Assembly: GCA_020650975.1 (NCBI GenBank)
Contig: JAIPMN010026400.1
Location: forward strand, 1-24,553
From: Apostichopus californicus
Taxonomy: Eukaryota; Echinodermata; Holothuroidea; Aspidochirotida; Stichopodidae
Length of the DNA stretch: 24,553 bases
Reading direction: 5' to 3'
The notes below the pieces were generated by a model, which saw only the letters and a program-made list of their open reading frames with translations, had not been told where the DNA came from and made no database searches. The position numbers and the translations under genes are program-made. Numbering within the stretch: position 1 is the first letter of the stretch; every line of letters begins with the position of its first letter. Of this stretch, positions 8,535 through 17,400 are shown one piece after another.

Positions 8535-8848
8535 TGTCATGTTTGCTTGTTTAGATATATGAGTTCTTTTAAGCAATCAAGTAGAACACAGTCGACGTTG
8601 AGTATTAACAAATAACATGTTATAATTTATTGCGTTACATAATGCTGTACAGGACAGATATAGGACGACATGTCCAAGGTTACGTATTGACAGATGGAGA
8701 GACAGGGTGAACAAGGACGAGCAGACGGCATGCTTTGACTTATATACCAATATGCAAATACCTATCTCATTAACATACAGGTGCAGATTATACAATGTAG
8801 TGCATCGTTTGCACACTTACATATGAATGCATATTCAATAACATTACA
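8535..8848 (-). repeat. 5' LTR of the gypsy element
   Basis: This is the 314-bp partner of 3137-3450. It lies next to the primer-binding site, which identifies it as the 5' LTR of a minus-strand element. Small ORFs read through it are artefacts shared by both LTR copies. Confidence 0.95.
8739..8746 (-). promoter_or_regulatory. TATA box in the 5' LTR
   Basis: TATATAAG on the minus strand lies about 100 bp into the LTR and about 110 bp before the LTR's AATAAA (8631-8626). This spacing fits a U3-R organisation with transcription starting shortly after the box. Confidence 0.6.
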
Positions 8849-8853
8849 CCGAT
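8849..8853. repeat. Target-site duplication, right copy
   Basis: CCGAT directly follows the LTR end TTACA and matches 3132-3136. A 5-bp duplication is usual for Ty3/gypsy integrases. Confidence 0.93.
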
Positions 8854-9157
8854 AGACTCGATATCACGATTACTGTCAATGATTTGTTTTGGTTGTCCAT
8901 TTTGAAAATACAGAGACACTGAAGCAGTGTAAACAGTTCAGTGTACGCAGAATTTACTTCTCAATTAGGCCTGTAATATTTTCCTCCGCTGATTCCACAG
9001 ACTGGTTAAAAATTCGAATATGTTTCGACGGCTATTTCCAGCCCACCCCCTTCCATTCGAATATTAAATAGGCCTATTTTTACCACGGTTCTCGGTATCA
9101 CGGTATCTCGGTTCGACTGTAGGCCTATAGGCCTGGCGCGAAACAGTCTAGACTATA
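8854..9157. other. Spacer between the gypsy element and the CCTGGT array
   Basis: No gene was seen. Several TAGGCCTA-like palindromic motifs occur (about 9071, 9118, 9127). They are common through the window and suggest dispersed repeat debris. Confidence 0.3.
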
Positions 9158-10350
9158 CACTCTAAAAACACCCTGGTGAAATTTCACCAGTTCCTGGTGA
9201 AATTTTCACCAGGAGTTGCGTCTATATGCTACCCTATATATCCTGGTGATCATCACCAATTGCCTGGTGAATGAGATTTTAACAAAATCCTGGTAGATAT
9301 AACCAGGAAAGCCTGGTGAAATTGCCTGGTGAAATTTTACATTGTCCTGGTTAATATCAATTGGTAGTTCACCTCATTCCTGGTGATATTAAGTAACATT
9401 TCCTGGTTGATGCTAATACATCCTGGTTAATATCATGAAATATATCACCTCTTTCCTGGTTAAATTAACCAACATTTCCTGGTTGATGCTGATACATCCT
9501 GGTTAATATCATGAAATATTTCACCACTTTCCTGGTGATATTAACCAACATTTCCTGGTTGATGCTGATACATCCTGGTTAATATCATGAAATATTTCAC
9601 CTCTTTCCTGGTGATATTAACCGACATTTCCTGGTTGATGCTGATACATCCTGGTTAATATCATGAAATATTTCACCTCTTTCCTGGTGATATTAACCGA
9701 CATTTCCTGGTTGATGCTGATACTATCCTGGTTAATATCATGAAATATTTCACCTCTTTCCTGGTTAAATTAACCAACATTTCCTGGTTGGTGCTAATAC
9801 TATCCTGGTTAATGTCATGATATATTTCACCTCTTTCCTGGTCAAATTTACCACTTTTCCTGGTTGGTGCTAATTCTATCCTGGTTCATATAATACAACA
9901 TTCCACCTTTTTCCTGGTCAATTAACCAACATTTCCTGGTTGATGACAAAACTATCCTGGTTAATATCTTGAAATATTACACCTCTTTCCTGGTTAAATT
10001 AACCAACATTTCCTGGTTGTTGCTAAAACTATCCTGGTTAATATCATAGAACGTTCCATCTCTTTCCTGGTTAATTAACCTACATTTCCTGGTTGATGAT
10101 AAAACTATCCTGGTTAATATCTTGAAATATTACACCTCTTTCCTGGTTAAATCAACCAACATTTCCTGGTTGGTGCTAAAACTATCCTGGTTAATATCAT
10201 AGAACATTCCATCTCTTTCCTGGTTAAATTAACCTACATTTCCTGGTTGATGTCACTACTATCCTGGTTAATATCAAAGAATTTTCCACATCATTCCTGG
10301 TTCAATCACCACTTTCTTTGTTAATACTATTGGGTAGTCCACCTTATCCT
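9158..10350. repeat. CCTGGT array, 76-77 bp higher-order units, palindromic head
   Basis: The block opens CACTCTAAAAACACC, then has an 18-bp perfect palindrome CTGGTGAAATTTCACCAG (9173-9190) and a second with 10-bp arms CCTGGTGAAA/TTTCACCAGG around one T (9193-9213). From about 9421 to 10262, units starting TCCTGGTTAATATC recur at 9421, 9497, 9573, 9649, 9726, 9803, 9879, 9955, 10032, 10108, 10185 and 10262, each 76 or 77 bp. Each unit holds three TCCTGGT motifs spaced about 33, 23 and 21 bp. Middle units are the most alike and edge units more diverged. There is no ORF. It may be a subterminal binding-site array of a DNA transposon or a minisatellite. Confidence 0.9.
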
Positions 10351-10871
10351 CGCTTAAAGTTGCAATGCATTCAAATTATGGAAAAGACAAAACATAAATT
10401 ATAAAACAACGTAATTCATGTTACTGAAAGTTAACTTTATTTGTGTCTTCGTACTTTTGAAGTTTGAATAAATGAACATTCGCAATATAGTTAAATTAAT
10501 ATCTGAAATAATTATGTGATGAATTTCCAAATTTTTAGTACATATTTATTACATTACCATCGTTACATGCCAAGACTATGATTGTTCGACGTCAACTGTG
10601 AAGTATAACAGGGAATACCAAGACCGTTAAAAAAAAACATAAAAAAAAAAGAAAAACAGACAAACTTGAACAAGTTTTGCTATATACGGAAGAAGAATTG
10701 AACAAAAGTTGACTTAATTATAGGTCACATATGCTATCTCTCTCTCAATAACCTTTATGTTACAACAAAAGTCAGCCCTGTGGCAGTAGCTATACTTTTC
10801 TTTAAACTAGATAGGAAGGTCTTTGAAGATCTATGCATCACATTGTTGTTGAATTGTTGTTGAATTGTTGA

Positions 10872-10899
10872 AATTGAAAAATAAATTTATTTTTCAATT
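10872..10899. terminator. 28-bp perfect palindrome with AATAAA on both strands
   Basis: The half-site AATTGAAAAATAAA is followed at once by its exact reverse complement, so each strand reads AATAAA. It lies about 170-200 nt after the stop of the minus-strand SAM-domain gene. It could be a bidirectional polyadenylation element or simply an AT-rich palindrome. Confidence 0.4.
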
Positions 10900-10915
10900 C
10901 CATTATTTTAATTAG

Positions 10916-10921
10916 TTTATT
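10916..10921 (-). terminator. Candidate polyadenylation signal of the SAM-domain gene
   Basis: AATAAA on the minus strand, 150 nt downstream of the stop codon at 11073-11071. Confidence 0.45.
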
Positions 10922-11070
10922 ATTGGTAATTAAAAGTGGTAATTGTAGCATATTAGTATCACAAGAATGATTAATTTGAAAGATTTTGAACAAACAGCTT
11001 AAGAGTGGACTGAAGTGTCCTTTAGACTTAAATTTTTGAGAAATGACCCTGAACAACTATCTACAAACTA

Positions 11071-11406
11071 CTACAACGCTGCATTACTTTGTAGCCTCTC
11101 TCTCAATGCTGTGCGCATCGCGATCACGGAGGGAGTCGTCTTCCTGGATGTACCAGCATCTTCCAAGCCAAAAACAGCTTTTTGCAAAAATTCCCAACTG
11201 GTTGCACACTGCCATAGATAATCTACATCTAAGATGTAGAAGACCTTAAAACAAACATCCACAGCATGCAACAGGGATGTCTGTGGAAGCGCTCTTCTCT
11301 CCACAATCACGAAACATTGTGATGGTTCCAGCAGTGTACCCAATACCAAAATGTAGGGTTGCCCATTTTTTACCTCTTCTAGATATTTGGGCATGTTTGT
11401 ACCAAT
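11071..11406 (-). CDS. SAM gene exon I: conserved C-terminal domain
   Basis: After acceptor CCTTTCCTAG it reads IGTNMPKYLEEVKNGQPYIL, then VLGTLLEPSQCFVIVERRAL, HAVDVCFKVFYILDVDYLWQ and CATSWEFLQKAVFGLED, ending at TAG 11073-11071. The pattern PYIxxLG ... SQxFVIxERxAL ... AVDxCFKxFYxLDVxYxxQCxxxWEFLQ is a recognised but unnamed C-terminal module in many marine invertebrate and fish proteins. Its function is unknown to me. Confidence 0.88.
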   Translation of the reverse strand: MGTNMPKYLEEVKNGQPYILVLGTLLEPSQCFVIVERRALPQTSLLHAVDVCFKVFYILDVDYLWQCATSWEFLQKAVFGLEDAGTSRKTTPSVIAMRTALRERLQSNAAL

Positions 11407-14400
11407 CTAGGAAAGGAATAAAACAATTAAAGTATTAAATGGTGTATTGACGAACTAGGATGAAAAAGAGGATTAATCGGTTTTTTTTCAGTCTACTATA
11501 GTTCGTACCAACATGTCTTGAAAACATTTGTTCATAATTTTCGGTTATAGAAAAGGAATAGATTACAAATTGACGAGTTGCACAGTTACTACCATCTCGA
11601 CAAGATGAAAAAATTCAGAAAATTGTCGTTTTGACGAGATATCGGATCTCGTCAATCCATCAATTTTCTGCAAATTGACGAGTTGCACACTTACTACGTA
11701 TACCATCTCTACAAGATGACAAAATTCAGAAAATTGATGCATTGACGAGATCCGTTATCTCGTCAAAACGTAAATTTTCTGAATTTTGGCATTTTGTCGA
11801 GATGGTAGTAAGTGTGCAACTCGTCAATTTGCAGAAAATTTATGCATTGACGAGATCCGTCATCTCGTGAAAACCTCAATTTTCTGAATTTTGTCACGTT
11901 ACCATCTCGTCAACTCGTCAATTTGCAGATAATTGTCGTTTTGTCAAGTTGGTAACTCGTCAATGCAATGTCCCATCTACGCTTCCGTACCTTAGTACAC
12001 ACAGCCAGTGTTCGTGAACTTGACATACCAATTGCATAATAGGGGAAGGTCAAATATGTAAAACTGCAGTACACGATAGTCGCTTCGAGCAAAGTGAATC
12101 AATAGTGTTACTTAAAGAACTTCAAAAACCAAAGCCTCAGGGTGTGATATCGGTTCCATTTTTTGATTGTAATTTTAAGGTACATGAAGGTAGGAGCACT
12201 GGACGATCTCTGTCAAAGCGATATTCTCTTCGTTTCAGACAATTTTTTTTTTGCAATACTCGTCATAGGTTGCAATACTAATTACTGTATCATATGTTAG
12301 GATCGCTAAATGGTAGTAATGCATAGCGATTTTATAGGAGAGTGGTTATAGGTTTGAGCGTGACGTGCATTTTTAGCACATATGGGCCCCAAGTCAGCTG
12401 TCACTTCTGTACATAACTCGACCACTGACGTTGGCAGCCTTGGTATGGGCCAGTATACTTATATCATTGACTGTGCCTAGGCTAGTTAAATTTTCTTAGC
12501 GGCTTAATATCTATGTAAGAGTCCAAGCATTCATCGATACTGGCCTTCTTTTTTCCCCTTCTTCTAGTTGGAAGGATGCATGGGAGAAGAGCGAGGGAAA
12601 CATTGGTCTTACAATTGTCTAGAAGTATGTGTAAAAAAGAAAAATGATTGTCTTAATATCTCCATAATATATTAACAGTATTGCTCATGTTAGGGTATCA
12701 ATTTACTTAGTTCATTATCCTACCTGCTTTGGTATCAACTGCAAAAATAAGCAATATTAATGTTGAAAATACATGTCCTTACTGTGTTTCAGAACTCTCT
12801 CCTCATGATAAATGCCGATCTTAAGTTTGTGCTGTGCAATATATCACTGGTACCAATTCCTGGTTACTAACTTAAAATTCGTCATATTTTTGTGTTAACA
12901 CTCTACATGATATATTGCACATTACACTGAAAGGTTGCAATTAGCAAAGAGAATTCAAATTATATATTACATAACAGCCTTCATGCATACTGATTTGTAT
13001 GGGAGGCTTCTTATTTTAGAATTTTTTAGTAATCTGTTACAATAGGAATGTGAGCGTTCATAGATAACTAATTTGCAAAATTTAATATATAGGTAATGGT
13101 ATAGGTATATGTAGGTAATAATAATAATACACAGTTAAATATAAGGCGCAAATATACACTAAAGTCTCTATGCGCAGGTAAGGCCTAAAGCCTCTATGCG
13201 CTGGTAAGGCTAGGTAAGGCCTAAATATGCCAAATATTCACTAAATATGATTACCATTGGTCTAAAAACTACTTTTTCTACCACCTTTACTGAAATTTAC
13301 CTCATTAGGACATTCAGCCACATTGTGTGTTCATTTAGAATATATGAGAACAATTTTGAGAGTAAAGTCCTCCAGGAAAGCACTGTTTAAAAACTTCTAT
13401 CAATTATACAATTATTTGGGGCCATTACAGACTACCTTTAACTGTGCTCAAAAACCACACTCATAGGATTATCTTGGGTTTACTTTTGTCATATCAATAG
13501 ACTTGTTACCCCAATGATTAAAATCTTTCCATTGAAACTTTTACCTTCACACAAAATATGAATGTCCTCCCAAATGCCTGTTCCTCCCCAAACCCATCCC
13601 CAAACCATCACAAAAATAAATTCTTTCTAAAAACTTTAAAATCAAAGCTTGTGGGTTTGGCATGAAAGTTGGTACTAAACAGATAATATGGGTAGAAGGG
13701 AATGTGGGAGTAGGGGATTAAATTCCGGTGTAGTGCTGTGGTCCCTTCTAACCAAACTTTTCTAAGAAAAACCCACAGTGTAACCTACTTACCCAAATCA
13801 AATGCAGTAATATTCAGGTAAGACTCCCACTTTCCTTGCAAGCTGGCATACTTGAAAACTTCACTGGCATATGTTGCAGTCCACAGCATAAACAGCCTAT
13901 CCGCTACCTCCGGAAACAAAGCACTGAAATCCATTTCTACCTGTATGACAGTAAAATGTTGTTTGTTTTGGCCGATTGTTGGAATGCTGGTCAACTAAAC
14001 AAAGAATGAAAAACCGACCCCCCCCCCACAAAAAAAACACCCACACACTATGACGTGAGGTGCAAAGATCCACTGGCAAACAATAGGCCTCCATGGAATC
14101 AGTTTGCTATATTTCTTCCACAATCTTTCATGCATACATCTAGGGAATTTTAGTGAGGCCTCCTGAGATTGCTAGACAATATGCCAAGACTCAATGGAGA
14201 AAATTGTGTCTGTTATTGCATAAATTTCATAACTTTATAGTATTTTACTACATAACAATGGCTATAACCATCTGAACTTGAGACATCCAGTTACATTTCC
14301 TGTATCGGTAAGGACTTGTAAACAGTACATAGTATGTTTGTAAAGACATGTTTCTTACACTGGTACATTACATACAGTGAAAAGCTATATGCCAGGGTTG

Positions 14401-17400
14401 AAAAAGTGGAGGAAGGGGGGAATACATTTGAAACCATTTGTCATTCATCCAAAATCATCTACAGGGCCATAGAAGGAAATCCTAAAACCCCAGAGGAAAT
14501 AAACTAGTAACTTCATGGCCACATACACATTGTGAAGTGTTTGGTATCCTGTGGTAAAGGTAACTCACCATGCCAGGTGTATCAAAAAGTCGTTGATATT
14601 CCTGCAATATCTTGGTAAATGGTTGCCCTGGATTTTTACGGATCCACTCTGCCCTATTGACAGCTGTCTTCTCCATATAGGAGGTGAGTGTTGAGATAGG
14701 TGTGATGTTGTGCTTCAGCCATTCTACCATGCTTTGGCACTCTTCAAACGATACATCAGATTCTAAGGAAGTAATAAACATTTCATTTATCAATAAAATG
14801 ACAGTAAACCTTTTGAAACCTACACAAGAAAGACAGAAAAATGACTTACGTGGTAAAGTAGCACAAGTCAATGTGTTCTTGGGTGTTCCAATTTCACATG
14901 GAACTTGCTTGTCGCAATGACTTCGTCTGGCATTTCGTAGTCTTTCTTCGATCCACCCTGTTGCCGTATGGCGGCCTTTACCAGGAGTATACCATGCTTC
15001 CTGTATGGTCAAGACAGCAAAACATTCTGCATTACAACACAAGCTTCTTTCTTAATAGTAACTGTTTATTAAGCAATACATTATTGATGGCATCGATATA
15101 ATGTTCTACAAATAACAACTTTTTATGCTTAGCAGGCTAATACAAACTAATCTGACCACAAGTATATTAATTTATTCCCTGAAGATTTGAATGTGTTGTC
15201 TGCTGAAGGGGAAACAACATCCATACCTTTTACAGTATCATGCTCACACATACACAAACAATCCCAGCGATTTATGTCGCTGGCACGTCAGAGGGTAAAT
15301 GGGAACCAAGAACACATCACGAAACATATAAATACTCAGTATGTTAATCGCCAAGGTCACAAAATGGATATTAGCAAAAAACGTCCAAGCCCCTTAATAG
15401 CCCTCTTCAGGACTATGAATTGCAACCAATATCTGATGAAGTCAAAGATATACTTACAAAACCATAACCTTCATCATCTTTGAGAGTTGGAAATTCTTCT
15501 ATAATTGCCCTCGCCATTCTAATCTTAACGTCTGACTTCGGTCTGTTGCAATGAAAAAAAAGTAATAGTTTATATTGTTCATTACAAGCATTACAGGCTT
15601 TTGTTACACTGTGGAGCTATGCATTAAATTTTATGTAAAGAGCACACTCTTAATAAAAAATCTGTATACTTTAGTGAACTGCACTACTAAAACAATTCTG
15701 AAATGCAGTATGCCTAATTCATTTGCATCCAAATAGGCAACTTACTTTTTACATGGCCTGAACTGTTTTTTTTTTTTGGTCAGAATAAATCATCAATTTA
15801 CCTATGCAGGTTAATAAACACCATTCAAAATAATAAACAGCAATCGACAACTTAAGAACAGTATTTGCATTTCAATGTGCACAGCATACTATACAGTAAA
15901 CTCACAGAGGCAGTATGTACTGTCAGACGAGGTACTGTTGGCCAATCAGAGTTTTCTAATCTGTCATAACATACTGTGCACATGAAACATTCGGGACTTA
16001 TAACCAATGCCTTACCTGTCTCCAAAGTGCTGAATGATGTGTGCAACGACAAGTCTAACGAATGCTATTCTACTTTTTCTTGTCAATTCTCCTTCCTCAA
16101 TCTCATTTATGATAGATTGCCCCATGGCGGAATCCTCCAACAATGCCCTGACATTCTGAAAATAATTACACAATATGAATAGCACATACTAGGCGGTCAA
16201 GTTGGCTGTCCATTTTCAATGTTTTGTGGGAAAAGGGAATGAAACTTAGTTGTCATAGCTGTACGTGGCAGATATTTCTAAGCCTTGCTTGAAAATGTTT
16301 GCATATCTACATTTTCAGGAATGTTTCTAGGTGAACATTCAAAACAGCAAGTTATAAACATAGATGTATGATGATACCATGCTCCATGAGAAGGAACAAG
16401 CCCCCCCCCCCCCCTTTCTCATGTGAGAACCCTTGCTGGCTGGTGGCTACACTGTAGGTTATATCAGCATGAACAAGTTTATTGATGTTCTTGAACAAAT
16501 TTGATAACAGAGCTGGTTCGGGTAATATCAGCTCAGGAATCTAGCAGATAAAAGGTGTAACAAAATGTGTGGCATGTGCTACCCAGTTTGTTTATGTAAT
16601 TTAAGTTGTGAAGTTGAGGAACAAATGTCATTTTGGTTATCTTTTGGCGTTCCAAGAAAGCTCTTCGTCATTGCGCAATAATCAGAGGACAACTTCTTTC
16701 TCTCATGTCTAATCTATACTGTACAGATCAGATCAGTGGGTTGTGTACGCCAACCGTTAAAAGCTAACCTGCTATTTTACTAGTCAGTTAATGTACCTAT
16801 ACTGTTTTCAGGATATTAAATTCATTTCAAACCACTAGTGAATTCTGCGTAAGTATTACTATGTTCACTTTATCGGGTATGATTAATGACGGAAAACAGG
16901 TTTGAACTGTACGTAATAGAGGCTCTTCTCACTGTGGCGTAATACTACATGTGACACTTAGTTACAGCCTACCCAAAGGCTTTGCAGTGGGTTCCACTTC
17001 CAGTATTACTTGCTAAGCCACAGCTACTAGTCAGTACTATATATGCAAATCTTACTACCAAAGCATTACTACTTTATTAGTTCGGGATTTTCTACTGTAT
17101 ATGCATATCTCATGATTATGTGGATGCACTGTGCATGTGCTTTGTACAGAAAAGATACATGTATATAGCCTAAAGGAAATGAATGATGATTTTTAAATTA
17201 AGTATAGGCCTACTTACAAAGTCAGACTTGAACTTCTTTGGTGGTGGGGTACAGAAATCTCCACTACCTGCAGATGAACCACTTGATGGAACAGGACTAT
17301 GTGAGCAATCTAGCACTACTGTTTCTGTTACCATACTCCCTGGTGGGGGGGGGGGGGGCATTGATGGAAACTGAAGTAGAAATAATGGAGCATGCATAAA

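Larger units (their letters stand above)
3137..8848 (-). mobile_element. Full-length Ty3/gypsy LTR retrotransposon, coding capacity broken
   Basis: The element is 5712 bp: 5' LTR 8848-8535, primer site 8534-8524, long leader, gag, then pol in the order protease, reverse transcriptase, RNase H, integrase, polypurine tract, and 3' LTR 3450-3137. The integrase-last order places it in Ty3/gypsy. There is no env ORF. The LTRs differ at 5 of 314 positions (about 1.6%). A perfect 5-bp target duplication CCGAT flanks it. The coding region carries several stops and frameshifts, so this copy could not make a full Gag-Pol. The encoded proteins resemble those often labelled K02A2.6-like in invertebrates; I do not assign a clade. 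Confidence 0.95.
10351..11070. other. AT-rich 3' flank of the SAM-domain gene
   Basis: No coding sequence was recognised. It probably holds the 3' UTR of the minus-strand gene that ends at 11071, with an AATAAA at 10921-10916 and a perfect palindrome at 10872-10899. Poly-A runs on the plus strand lie near 10630-10650. Confidence 0.4.

Noticed and set aside
9158-10350. CRISPR-like array
   Set aside because: Units are 76-77 bp, diverged, have no unique spacers, and sit in a eukaryotic sequence.
11071-11394. Reading the last SAM exon as a single-exon 107-aa gene starting at the Met
   Set aside because: The frame continues upstream to a good splice acceptor (CCTTTCCTAG) with family-conserved residues before the Met, so it is an exon.
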